From positions 310,001-374,000 of the forward strand of contig NW_026252093.1 of NCBI RefSeq assembly GCF_025399195.1: a stretch of 64,000 nt of DNA. The letters run 5' to 3'. Of the stretch, positions 10,701 through 22,636 are shown piece after piece (the first letter of the stretch is position 1; the number at the start of each line of letters is the position of its first letter). The DNA is from Umbelopsis ramanniana AG. Lineage: Eukaryota > Mucoromycota > Umbelopsidomycetes > Umbelopsidales > Umbelopsidaceae. Made by a program: the position numbers and the translations under genes. The notes beneath the pieces are model-generated. The model saw nothing but the letters and a program-made list of their open reading frames with translations, was not told the origin of the DNA and did no database searches.

Positions 10701-11655
10701 ACAACTGGCTCTGCATTGACTGAGGATGACCTTGTGAGATTGGAACATATCAACTAAGGGGACATGATGTGAAACCATGGAACAACAACAACAACCACCA
10801 AAAAAAAAAATTAAAATTGTGTAATTCTACAACAAACCCTATAGAAACATGACAGTTTAGCTAGCTTTTTACCACCTTGTTTCTTAAGAACCAACCCAAC
10901 CCACTCAACCACTCCAAACCAATCCACTTGAAATCTAATGAAACTTTGGCATTTTTTTTTCTTCCTTTTTTACGTTGATGAGCGCATGATTTCCGCGAAA
11001 AGTTTAACAATAGTGTAACGCATAAGCCGAATGACATGGATGGCTGACCGGTTCACTCCATGTGGCAAACAAGTGGCCATTATGTAAGGCAGTTGATTTG
11101 GATGTCTGCAGGCTGGCAGGTGTGTTAGACAGAATCGCATCCCACACCAATCAAGCTACTTCCATGTCATTTTTTTTTCTTCCCATTCCATATCGTTTTA
11201 CTGGTAACTAGTTTACTAGCTTCTTCTTAATTACCCTGCAGGAACATCCTCGATTTCAATCCCTATGCGCGTGAACCCTATCCATCACATGATACCCTCC
11301 TCCAGGTTTGAAAATCTAGAACCGTCCTAGCCATGGCGTTGAATGTCCGCCTTTATTCATGTCATTAAAGTTTTTCATGTGGGAGTGGACCACTGGAAAC
11401 CAGTACAGTGTTTTTCTTCCAAATGCTGGATCATGCCGAAAATAGGTGTTCCTATTTTTGGGAAAAAAAAAAGGTTACTGACAAACGCGAAGCTTTAACA
11501 TGCTATACTAGCGTAAATCAAAGTTAGTATACATGGCAGCTTCAATTTAAAAAATGCATGATATTACAAAGGAAAGAAGGGGCGAGATGCAGTGGCACAG
11601 TAAGTTCGATGTCTAACATTGATTGTGCAAACCTTAAGAGTGTCCGCGCATCAAA
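10701..11655. other. Intergenic region, no gene seen
   Basis: About 950 bp with A- and T-runs at 10800, 10953 and 11462 and no open frame of note on either strand. It holds the 3' flank of the DUF1752 gene and presumably the promoter of the CsaA-like gene. Confidence 0.5.
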
Positions 11656-11724
11656 ATGTACTTTGCCACTTTAACAAGTATAACACACCGCTGTTTTTAC
11701 CTTTTTACAAGAACTACAAGGACG

Positions 11725-12132
11725 ATGACCACTACGCCAATTGCTACTTTTGATGACTTTACCAAGATCGACCTTCGCGTTGGCCGAATCATAGAGGTTA
11801 GCCTTTGTTTGACCTATTACAAGGTCGCGTCGCTTGTGAATCTGACACACATCAATTAGGTCACTCCATTTCCAGAAGCCCGTAATCCCGCTTGGAAGCT
11901 CAAAGTGGATCTCGGTGAAGAAATTGGAATCAAAAAGAGCTCGGCTCAAATCACAAACTACACCGCTGAAGAGCTTGTAGGTACTTTGGTGATGGCTGTG
12001 GTCAATTTCAAACCACGTCAAGTTGGTAAATTCATGAGCGAAGTGCTCGTTGTCGGTGTTCCTGATTCGGACGGCAAGATTATCCTGGTTCGACCAGAGA
12101 AGGATGTCCCAATAGGAGGACGTCTACACTAG
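11725..12132 (+). CDS. CsaA-like tRNA-binding-domain protein
   Basis: Two exons (11725-11796, 11860-12132) encode 114 aa, the length of bacterial CsaA. Almost the whole chain follows that family as I recall it: FDDFTKIDLRVGRIIEVTPF, PEARNPAWKLKVDLGEEIGI, KKSSAQITNYTAEELVG and FMSEVLVVGVPDSDGKIILV. CsaA is a homodimeric OB-fold protein of bacteria and archaea described as a secretion-linked chaperone with tRNA-binding fold. In a fungus it is unusual; the intron shows the copy is resident in a eukaryotic genome and not contamination. An in-frame ATG at 11656 would add 23 residues rich in R, T and S without acids, looking like a mitochondrial presequence; which start is used cannot be decided here. 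Bacterial origin is inference. Confidence 0.85.
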
Positions 12133-12270
12133 TAGAGAACACGGACGAAACACAATGATTGCGTTCGCCTTGATCTTTATTGTGTCAACATAGATATCAA
12201 AAGGTAGATGTAGATAGAATAAAGTCGATGGAATGGGCTGGAGGCAAAAAGCATTTGGCAATACAATGCC

Positions 12271-13918
12271 TTACCAACCTTGCCATCCTTCCAATGAGCT
12301 CTCAAACAGTTCGTCTTCACCTCCTTCGATCACACGTGTAATAGGGGTGAAAGCCGGCAGCTTGGAGTGTTGAATATACAACTGAGCATAGTGCAGTCCA
12401 GATGCTCTGTCGGTACCCATGGCGTTGCGACCCACCCAGGTATAAACTTGATGACCCACATCAAAGATGAAGACATGTGAAGAGTCAAAGCTACTCTGGC
12501 GAGGTTCCACTTCTTTGAATTGCAATCCATCACCGTTGCCATGAATAAGTCTGTTATGAATTAAAAACATTTGGCATCAAAACATTGAAACAAGTTATCA
12601 CTGGACAAATTACATATAAATATACCTGAAAAGACGCTTTTGGCCACTGCCTTGTTGAATCTGTCGCTCAGCAGACTTTTCTCCTTCAGCGGCACTTTTA
12701 ATAGGACCGTGCGACCCAAGGACGTCCCAAAAGCCATTGTGGGCACCAGATTGTTCCTCTATAGCGCGGATTCGAACCGCTTAGTAACTGGTCATACATC
12801 ATCATCTTCAGCGCTGCTTACTCTACTTACCGACAATGACTGTTTCGCCCTTTCCATCACGCTCGCTAATGAGCTGTGCAATGTACTCTGCAGCTTTAGC
12901 CTTTTCAACGCCTTGACTTTTTTGACCTTGCCATTGATAGATCTTGTCGCCGGTATCTAGTACAAAAACGTCTCCGCTGTTTAAGCTGTCGGAGCTCAAT
13001 GGGACTTCGCTGATGACCACAGCGTTGCGGGTATGAGTGGTGGAAAGAGCTTGTGGTTTATGTACTTGGAGGAGGCGAGTGACAGGCTGCTGTTCATCAT
13101 GGTGATGGAAACCGCTAGAGACGCCACCAGAGAGATAAACAATGCGGGGAAAGTAGCTTTGGAACAACTCAGACTCTTGATGCTGGACCTCGCGGTGTTG
13201 AACTGGTGTTGAACCCAAATCTGCCCGACATTATACCAGTTAAACAACTAACATGTAATAAAAGCTCAAATATAATGGCAGTACTAGCTTACAGTCATCA
13301 AGTTCAACAGCTTTGTAAGCAGCTGTTCCTGCTTCATCCTATTCAAGCCATCAATATTAGCACTGCGCGATGAACAAGTACACGTCAAATGGACCGTTTT
13401 TTATACTTGACTAGTATCCAGACCAAGCCAAAAGTGGAGATGATGGATCAAAGCATCGCTATTGCCTCGAGTGGTTGACTGAGTAGACCAAGATAAATGT
13501 AAATACATGATTTAGACGTCAAAAGGACCTTCAGAAATCGAACTCACTCGAAGGAGAAGGTAGCTGTCACCTTGGTAGAACTTTCCGTACTGTCTGTTAG
13601 GAACAGGCACAAGGCGAAAGTCCTCAACTCGCCAAATCCATAAGCCACTATAGAGAAAGGCAACGATACATAAATATTGGGTAAATTTCAAAGAGTATTG
13701 AGAGCAGAGCTTACGTTTCCTTTCCAACGCGTGATTTGGGTTGGTTCCAGGCCGTCTCGAGCGATCCTTCTTGCTGGCGATGGTCGAGATCCAACTTGGA
13801 GCCGAAGTTGGCCAAGTTAGTGTCTTCAAGTTCTGAACATAAGGAGAGTGAATCAGTATTTGCAATCAGCACCATCTGTCTAATGTCAGTACGCACTCCA
13901 GCTAGAATTCTTCAGCAT
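12271..13918 (-). CDS. Severin/fragmin-type gelsolin-family actin-severing protein
   Basis: Severs and caps actin filaments in a Ca2+-dependent way in its relatives. Eight exons (13918-13897, 13832-13715, 13647-13548, 13478-13407, 13338-13293, 13220-12831, 12758-12626, 12550-12271) total 386 aa, close to Dictyostelium severin. The three gelsolin repeats are complete: GLWIWRVEDFRLVPVPNRQY, YGKFYQGDSYLLLR and DEAGTAAYKAVELDDYLG in G1; FPRIVYLSGGVSSGFHH and NSGDVFVLDTGDKIYQWQG in G2; SGAHNGFWDVLG and HVFIFDVGHQVYTWVGRNA in G3. The first exon (MLKNSSW) is only 22 nt and is placed by splice phase and homology to the severin N-terminus, so it is the least certain piece. No villin headpiece. It lies 224 bp downstream of the PFF1 gene on the same strand. 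Confidence 0.9.
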
Positions 13919-14142
13919 AGTGTAGTTGTGTAAAGGGGGTATGTTGAACCTTTCTCGGTTCGGAGACAGATCACATGTTATATTCAGGCCCACGTTTAGT
14001 GCTTCGTCCAGGAACACAGTCCTCCACTGCCAAGACAACGTGTCAGATTTCTTGACACATCGTTATATCTTATCCATGCTCCTAATCTACAATTTTTATT
14101 ACTATCCGCCAAACAAAAGCCTAGATACTAATGAAAGCAAAA

Positions 14143-17117
14143 TTATAATTGAACGTTGGCATTGACAGTAGCAACACCAAAACCACGAAGGGCAAGTAGA
14201 GACCAGTCAGGAATGGAATTCTTGGTATGAACGAAGGCAGGGTTTCTTCCGTCGATCCATTCATCGTAGTAGCAAGAGAGAACACCAGTCGTCGGCTGGT
14301 CAGCTTCATACTCAAACTCGACTGAATACTTTTCACCAATCTTTTGTCTCAAGATGGTCAGCTGCTGAGCGGGAACCGTCAATTCCATTTTATCTAGCTT
14401 AGCATAGGTGATAGGGTGATCATTGACAATGATAGAGCAGATAGCTGTGTTTTGGGTTTGGATAGTAGCATGGACACGTTGGACGTTGGCTTTGGAGGTG
14501 GCCACGCGCTTGAAAGAAAATTGCATCTCCTTTTGGGTAGACTTCTGATCTGCAAAATACAAAGGAAGGCGCTTGGTGGCGACGGTCACTTCCGTTTGCG
14601 TCTTGCGAACAATGGTGGTGTTGCGAGTGGCCCATTCCTCATCAGTGGTGATAGCTCGAACAGCTTCGTGTACATGAGAATAAGACGCGAGGCTGAGAGT
14701 TGAGGCACCAGTGGTGTAGTTGACTTCTTGCTTGAAGATGAGCTTGTTGGGCGAATCGGTAGAGTTGAAGGGGAAAAGACTGCTGGTAATCACTATCAGG
14801 AATACGAGGAGAAGACCAGAGAAAGTGGTGGCACGCATAAGGTATCCCGCCTTATGAACCCAAGGAACCAAGCAAATCATGAGTAGTGTAGTGAACACAG
14901 ATAAAAGTCCATAGACTATAAATATCCAGTAAAATAAATCAGCAATCTGCGTGCACCCACCATCGAATGCGTTTCACTTACCAGCAATTTCAGGGGTGCC
15001 ATCAGCCAAAGTATGTCGCATAGAATCGAAAGCCATGAAAACGAGATCGAAAATAAGGGGATAGAAAATGCAGACTTGCGCAAAAAGAGCAGCAGCCCAG
15101 CTGTGAACCTTTCCAGTAGACGACTTTTGTTGCAATGAAACAGCAATAACAGAACCAAGATACATCCAGAAAACAAAGTACAAGCTACCAATGCCTTTGA
15201 TGGCTGCAAAGGTGGCACCGACGAGCATGATCCAAGTCAATGACAACAATCCATAGGCAGTTGTGGTTTCGAGGTCGAGCGCAGAGCGGTACATGTTAAA
15301 CTTGTTATCCAAGGCGGCGAAAAACCATTGGGTGGCGACCAAAGCAAAGGAGGCAGCAGCTACAATAGTGGCAGCACCGAGCCCGATATGACCATAAAGG
15401 ACCTTAAATTATGACAGATGTTACATGACATATCACGACTGGTCATAACACTACAGCGAGATTACCTACCACAGAATTTGTCTTGGTGAGCAAAAAGCCA
15501 ACCAAAAGTGAGAATACCAATACAACCACAAAAGTGATGGTCACCATGATAAAACCGATAATGGATCTCTTGATAGTGGAGCCGCAGGCTTTGTTGGTAT
15601 TGGGGCTAGATTGATGACTTTGGAAAGCGGAGTAGGCCAAATAGGTGGGTAGAGCCAAAAGGACCAGGCTGTTGAGGATTTGGCTTGTCAATAAGCTATA
15701 GGTCAAACCGAACTGCCCGAGGATATCGTAGTAGACAAAAGGTTTGGCTTCAGGTTGTTCGTGGGTGATGATACCTGCAGAATTGGCTGCACCACGGGTA
15801 GCAGCTAAAGCCAAGTCACCCATATGCTGAAGTGAACGTGGGTTAGTGTATTCAAGAGTATCTCTTGTAGTGTGATAGTGCGATCTGTGGTAAGCTTGGG
15901 TTAGTGACTGGGGAACAGAATGCTAACGCGAGCAGGTCTCTATAAAATGAAAAGTTTACGTACCTCTTAGCATAGAAGGCGAGATCAATTCCAGGAATAC
16001 CGCCTTCAAGATAAACTGTATAATCGGTAGCACTTTATATGCGTATATTTTGGTTAATTTCGAAAGTGTCTTCTTCCAACACCAGGCAAAATATAAATTA
16101 CCTTTTGATAAGCCCAAGTTCAAACAAATCGTTTCCAAGGACATTAGCATGCTGAAGAATACGGGAACCCATGGTCTGGGCCATAATATCGGGACTACTT
16201 GCTCTGAACATGAGCGCTCTGCCTCCGGCACCAGCACCCTCTGTATAACACCAATTTGGCTTAGTTATTGGCGTTCAATGAAACAATCCTGGCTAAAGCG
16301 TAATGAAATTGTATTTACCCAAGTTCAAGAATCCGCGGACATTCTTAGCCCATGGGTGATGAAGAAATCCCCTTGATCCCCACAGTCCCATTTCTTCATA
16401 GTTGTTGAAGTTGAAAATGACAGTGTGTTCGACAGGGTTTTGAAGAATGTTGCGGTAGATCTCTAGCATAACAGCGATACCAATTCCATCATCTGTTACA
16501 CCATGGCTAGCCGGAACACTATCTGTTCCATTGAAAAACACGCAAGTGTTAGTTTTTTAACATAGAAGGATCATGCGAAGAACCGTAAAACAGCACATAC
16601 CATAATGAGCGCTGAGGAGGTAGGCGTCTTCTTCGCCACGAGTACCGATGACTTTCACCAAAACACTGTTGGATTCGACCATCCAATAATTCGTACTACG
16701 CTCTTTGTCTACAGCCAGAATACCATCCTTGTCAACAAATGGAACACCATCCTCATCGATTTCAACACTGGCGGTGTGGTTGTTGCTCAAGTCTCTCACT
16801 GTACGCAACAACCATTGGCGATAGTTTCGGTTTGCCTTGCTACTGCCGGGTCGAGGTTCAATTTGACCGGAGAGGTATTCATCAAATGCGTGCTGACCAG
16901 CAAAACCATTAATAGCAGCAGCTTGCTCGTCGGTCAGAGCTTCGGGGAGACTGGACCGAACGCAGTAAGAGAAAATCGCGAGGAATGCAAAGATGCCGGA
17001 AATGACAATGTAAATCTTCCAGGATGCAGAGGATTTCTTGGGCGGCGCTTGTGCCTGTTGCTGCTCGGCAAGCAGAGGAGTTCTCTCCGAGTGCTGTGAA
17101 TTCGCAGAAGAGCTCAT
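14143..17117 (-). CDS. PFF1: Vacuolar membrane M28 metalloprotease (Pff1-like)
   Basis: Seven exons (17117-16601, 16522-16319, 16240-16102, 16032-15964, 15884-15470, 15402-14982, 14915-14143) total 845 aa. An N-terminal cytosolic piece and a signal-anchor helix (YIVISGIFAFLAIFSYCV) precede the M28 domain. All co-catalytic zinc ligands and the catalytic acid are visible: SAHYDSVPASHG, VTDDGIG, NYEEMGLWGS, SATDY and HYHTTRD. Several further transmembrane helices (about residues 330-600) and a lumenal C-terminal domain follow, as in fungal Pff1 and ER Fxna relatives. In yeast Pff1 is a multispanning vacuolar protein whose substrate is not settled. Exon 1 ends inside the Asp codon of the HYD motif. 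Confidence 0.92.
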
Positions 17118-17838
17118 GACAGAACAGCACCGGTTAGTTACAACAGTGTGAGTTAAAATACGGTGAATTATAATCGCGATTTGTGTGTTACTTTCCTTTC
17201 CTAGCGGCGAATTTTCACATCCGCCTTTGATTTTGTAAGCGCCTATTACCTTGAATTTTGAGCGTGAACCAATGTTGACATGTGAGGGGCGTTAAGCTCT
17301 TGGCTATGTTGAAAGCGAGTAGAGACGAGCATATTTCAACGCGTCATTCATTGTTTTTCCCAATACCGTTGTGTGCCAGTGGTGTCATGCGTACCCACAC
17401 AGGTGTTCAAATCCTCCATTGCTGCATTGATTTACCTCTTTTGCGCGAATTTCATACTTCGGCTTCTACAGCGCGCTCCTGTTTAACATAACACCAGCAG
17501 TCTGGGGGCGCCACCATGGTATCCAACCGGACACTCGGAAATAACCAGTGCAATGGATTGTGTACTGATTCGTCTACTGATGAAAGATCCAATCAATTTT
17601 TAAACACATGTAATGATTATATTTATTTGACACGTTTTCACAATTCAACACTGCCCTTTGCACCTGGGTTTTACAGTTACAGATTCTCGGTCTATTGCTA
17701 AATACATAGGGCAGCTATCGAAGTGAGGAAGAGAGGGAAAAAAAGAAAGAGAAAAAACTGAAACATTGCCGGTCAATGGTAAATGTTTTTTTGTGGCAAA
17801 TTTTTTGTAAAGGTGAAGGCTATGGCCATTTTTTTTTT
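17118..17838. other. PFF1 promoter and SEC61 3' flank
   Basis: About 720 bp between two minus-strand genes. Contains an A-rich run near 17740-17757 and a T-run at 17830-17840 directly after the SEC61 stop codon. No gene seen. Confidence 0.6.
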
Positions 17839-19703
17839 TTACTGTCCCATCATCATGCCCTCAAGGCCACCAGCTTCAGCTTGCTCCTTGACAAACATTT
17901 CAAAGTACTAAGTAGGAGAAAAGCAATATTGGTTAGCTTACAAAGTCGCATTAAATACTACAGCTATGAAGAAATATCTCTCTTACCTGGAAGATGATGG
18001 TGACGCAAAGCAAGATACCAGTGCCGGAACCAATAGCACCAAGCATATCAGCAAGGACTGAAACGGCACCCAAGCAAGCACCACCGAAGGAGGCAGCAAC
18101 GGGGATGACACGCTTCAATTCCTTGTACATGGAGGTATCACGGTAACCAGCAATGGTCATTTGCTGGTCCTTGAGCTGCTTAGCGACATCACGAGGAGAT
18201 GAGCCGGAAACTTCGATCCAAGTCTTGGACAGGAGCGCGCAACCAGTCAACATGATGGCAATGTAGATAACAGTGTGGAAAGGATCCAAAAGAGCATCAG
18301 TGAGACTGTGGGGAGCAGACAGATAGTAGGCGATACCGTTGGTGGCAAAAAGCTGAGAAGAACCCTCATATGGCTTCCAGACACCGAGAATCTTGACGAG
18401 CAAGTTCTCGGGGAAACGGTTGTAAAGCATCTGGGAGATCATGAAGATGTTGGAAGTCATGGTAGATTGCAACATAATAGGCATGTTGGAAGTGTAGAAG
18501 AGCTTGATGGGGTAAGTTCCACGTTGGCCACGCATGCGGTTAGACTTGACAGGGAGTTCAACACGGAAACCTTGGAGATAGATGACGATGGCAAAAACAA
18601 TGGCAGTGGAGAGCAAGCTCATGACATTGGGCAAGTTACCACGATAGAAAGCCTCCTTCAAAGCACGGGTCTTATCCTTGCGAGTGGCAAGCAAGTGGAA
18701 GAGGGCAATCAAGGCACCCTCGAATTCATCTCCACGGCCAGTGTTGACAGTGGTGGGAGACAAAGCCTTCCAGAAGATGGTTTCGCAGATGTTGGTAGCA
18801 ATGAACAAGTTGATACCAGATCCGAGACCGTAACCCTTTTGCAAAAGCTCATCAAGAAGCATGGTGATCAAAGAGGCAACGACCAATTGAATGATCAAAA
18901 GCAAGCAGACACCTGCACCAATTTCCTTGGGGCTACCATACAAGCCAGTCAAGACAGAAACGGTAGCGTGACCGAAAGCGATAATCATAGCGAACACTGC
19001 CAATAGGTTTAAGTTAATGACTGATATAAGTGGGTGTCAGATATCATATTAGTGGCTTACACTTTTGGGCACCGCTGAACAAAGCACGATCCTCCTTCAA
19101 ACTATAGTCGACTTCAATGATGTTGGCTCCAGAGAGAAGTTGCATGATCATACCAGAGGTAACGATAGGAGTAATACCCAATTCCATAAGGGTACCACGG
19201 TTAGAGGCAAGGATGACACGCATCCAGTAGAGAGGATCCGAAGAATCAGAGGACATAATACCGTAGAGAGGAACTTGAGACATGACGAGCTGCAAAGCGT
19301 AGTTCATCAGCATGGCTATTCTCAACATACGACGAAAACACTAGCGGACCACTTACGTAAATGAAGAGGGTGACAGCGGTCCAAAGAAGCTTTTGATTGA
19401 ACGGCACCTAAGACGATGGAAGGAAAGAAAAGAGTCAGCTAGGGTCAAAAGCATGGACTGTGGTAAGTGGGTAATAGACTACAGGTACTAACCTTGCGAT
19501 CAGGTGTCGCGATCTCCGGCAACATGGACATGAAAGGTCGAACCAGATGGAGGATTCGGACTGCATAAGTACAGATTGAAAGTTAGGTCAGAAAAGGTGG
19601 GTTGGATTGAGATAACGCGACCACGTAAACCAGTGCAACAGCTAATGTGCCTGATTGACTCGGGATGTGGTAGTGATAAAGGGGAAGATAACTTACGGCC
19701 CAT
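17839..19703 (-). CDS. SEC61: Protein translocation channel Sec61 alpha
   Basis: The pore subunit of the ER translocon. Six exons (19703-19697, 19560-19493, 19407-19357, 19289-19061, 18996-17987, 17907-17839) total 477 aa, normal for the family. The sequence is strongly conserved: [20 protein letters not shown] at the N-terminus, [40 protein letters not shown], the plug and lateral-gate helices, and the cytosolic loop [20 protein letters not shown]. It ends [20 protein letters not shown] plus GQ. The first coding exon is only 7 nt (ATGGGCC), which makes the true start easy to miss. Ten hydrophobic segments are expected and fit. Works with BiP (41.6-43.6 kb) in translocation. Confidence 0.97.
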
Positions 19704-20292
19704 CTTTAATAGATTGTAGATGAAAGATGAAGAAACAACGAAGTCGCGGTGAGTGGGCCAGTCGCTGTTATTGTGAACACCTCAGCGAAAAAAGCGGGGG
19801 CGAAATGGACCAATAGCAATGTACCATGCAACCCAATTCCCGACAATCTTTGCGCCCTATCAGTAAACGGTTTAAACATCGAGGCATGCAAAATCACTAT
19901 CTTTGGAATCAATGATAGCAATACGTCAAGGGACTTATGTAAAAAGTATTGACTAAGGTTAGGACAGAAGTCAAGCTCTGGTCAGATCGAGTTTTTCTCG
20001 AGCCTTTCATAGCAAAGATCAGGCTATCTGTGTCACAATGGCGCTTCTTATACCTTAAAGCCCTGGCTGGGGCATGGTGATGCGAAGCAAGCGGAGGAGG
20101 ATGGAATAAAACGATATGCAACAGCAGCGTTTGTAACATGTTGAAGATGACCTTCTTTTTTTTCAAAAAGAGAAAATGTAACGCTTTACGTTACGAGGTG
20201 GGGCTTTTATTATTGTTAATATGAATCCAAAACTTTCTTTTACTGCTCTCCCATCGTTTTCGGTCCGAAGCTTTTTCGATGTTGGATGTTGC
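19704..20292. other. SEC61 promoter and Sec2-like 3' flank
   Basis: About 590 bp between two minus-strand genes; no open frame of interest and no element recognised beyond short T runs near 20155. Confidence 0.6.
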
Positions 20293-22305
20293 TTAATGTA
20301 CGATCACTATCTGCCGTGGACCAGCAATGCCGGTTAGCTCGCTGATACTTACAGAACTGCCAGAGTCACTTCCGGCATGATCCAAAACGATGCTTTCTCG
20401 ATTTTTCCGTGATGGACGCTCTATTTCTTTGATCCGATCTGGCTCAAATAAGCCAATACTACCGACTCTAGCCACAGCCATTTTTCTCAAGTGTTGCATG
20501 CATTGTTTGAATAGACTGAGCACAGGAACGTTTAGCATGAGTCCTTGCTTGAGATATGAGAAGAATCCGTAAAAGTCACAAACAGCCACTAAACGATCTC
20601 GACAAAATCTGTCAATCGGGAGCCACGGTAAACTTGACGTTTGGGAAGGGTCGGCAACGGAATAGCTAGGTTGCAATCGCATTCTAAATTCGCAAACTCT
20701 GGTTCGACCGCAGCTAGCGCACTTGGTTTTGGGTGGTAAGTGTCTTGATGAAAGGAACTGGGACGCCCTTTGACTCATTCTCGGCGATGGTATTGAAGTG
20801 GCGGTCATGCTAGGCTCCTTGTCAGCTCGCCACTGCTGTATCTCGCAGCGACCGGTAGCGATATTGTCAATGAGCTTCTTTCGAAACCAAGAAGATCGCC
20901 ACCATGAAGTCCCAGATGCATCTGCAAACAGACATGGATCGATGTCTTCTCTCATTATTCGTTTCATAAAGGGGGTTGGGGGTATAGCTTGGTTTTCTGT
21001 CTTGGACGCTTCCGCGAGGGATTTCAAATGATCAGTAAATTCATTAAAAATACGTCCGTCCACATGTACATAGTTGTCTGATACGCTATGCAATAATTCT
21101 TCGAATTGGTCCGATATGCTTGACGACCGCGGCGAGCTTTCCTTGTACTGAGTACCGTTTTCACCTTGGGAAGCATTCACATCAACTTCAGCTGGTTCAG
21201 GGACACCACTGACCTGGCTACTTTGCTGAATAGCTGAATCCAATTCGAATATCAGGTTTTTCATATCTACGAGCCTATGGTGTCGCACATCCCAAGCTTG
21301 AACGATACCATTCAGAATATTCACGTTTTGGCGATTGAGTCGAAGTAGACTTTCATGCTCTTCTGCTTCATCCATGATGATCTGGTTTAAAATCTTGAGC
21401 AGAGATCTTCCAAGTTCATCTACATCACTCTCTAAGTTCTCCTTGGCATGAGCAACGTTGGCACGCGTTTGTTGCTCTTGTGCAAGATCGGCCGCTAGAT
21501 GTTTCAAGTCTCGTTTCAAAAATGCCTTTTCTTCAATGTGATGATCCAGTTGTTCTAGTAGTTGTTTGCAGTTCGGACAAAATGATGTGGGTCTTCTCTT
21601 GATGGATTGAGAGTTTCGATGGCCAAGGTTGGAGGTATCAATGTTGGAGGTAGCATCTTGTTGACTGGATGTACCGGCATCCAAGTTCATTTCCAGCGCA
21701 TCCCCATTTACAATGGTCTTTGTTTCTTCCTCTCCTTCTACTTCTTCCTCTCCTTGGCAATCCTCATTGATCGTGTGTCGATTATCACTATTTCCATCGT
21801 TGATCTGCTGGGCTTGTCGTAGATAGCTAAGGCTGAGCGATACTTTGTTACTTGTGTCTTCGTCCTTGAGAGTCTCCACATCCATGTCTTTGGACTCCTC
21901 CTTTTCAGCCTCTGACAATAGTACAATGGCTTGCCTGCTACTGTACTCGAGCTTCTGAAGCCTCTGCGTAAGATACTCTATGTACTCGTCTTTCTGTGAC
22001 AGGCCGATCATCCAATTGGACCGATCGTATTCATATTTGGAATGAATGGTCTGCGAATATCAAAGGATGTTACAATTAAAGATTTTCAAATTGTTATACT
22101 TGGATTCAATACTTACAAACAGGTCTTCTTCTAATTCCATCACTCGAGATTCCAATTTCATAACAATGTCTTGTGCCTGGAGTAAAAATGGTAAAACATC
22201 TTCTTCAAACCCAGCAGCATCAGAGTGCTTTGAATCGGTATCATCTGCATCTGTTAAATCAGCTATCAAAAGCTCTGACGATAGTGGTTCTAAATCATCT
22301 TTCAT
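20293..22305 (-). CDS. Sec2/Rabin-like Rab guanine nucleotide exchange factor
   Basis: Two exons (22305-22117, 22050-20293), 648 aa. A charged N-terminus is followed by a long coiled coil at about residues 220-330 (CPNCKQLLEQLDHHIEEKA through SDVDELGRSLLKILNQIIMD), which corresponds to the Sec2p GEF helix that activates Sec4/Rab8 on secretory vesicles. The C-terminal domain has CASCGRTRVCEFRMRL, then PWLPIDRFCRDRLVAVCDFY and GFFSYLKQGL, the arrangement of fungal Sec2-type and Rabin-type proteins with paired cysteines. Polarised exocytosis is the likely process. The match is from domain order and composition; the GEF core is divergent at sequence level, so the exact Rab partner is inference. 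Confidence 0.72.
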
Positions 22306-22636
22306 AGCGCTTCGATTGGCGTGATCGTCTTTTAGATTCAGTCAATGGGGGGAAGGAGCCACTGAAGAGGACTCTATATGGCAACTGAGTGCAAATTCAA
22401 TGGGGTTTGAAGACAGCTGGGGCGTTCTTGGAAATTGCTTCTGCAACAGGCCAACTCATTATATCATATTTTTTCCATGACTTTTGTATTTAAATATGAG
22501 AATACCAAGCATCCGACTTTAAAATAAACATAGGAATGATAATAACAAGTGATGTGTTTCATTTGCGTTCGAATACATGACCAAGTGCCGGTATCTGTCT
22601 GTACAAAGGGGTGAGCTGCGGGAGTTGCACTACAAA
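22306..22636. other. Sec2-like promoter and Eaf3 3' flank
   Basis: 331 bp between two minus-strand genes, AT-rich, no gene or recognised element. Confidence 0.6.

Noticed and set aside
12759-12830. tRNA-like T-arm (minus strand AGCGGTTCGAATCCGCGCT) inside a severin intron
   Set aside because: The 72-nt intron has no acceptor stem, D-arm or anticodon arm to go with it; the match is a lone B-box-like string.
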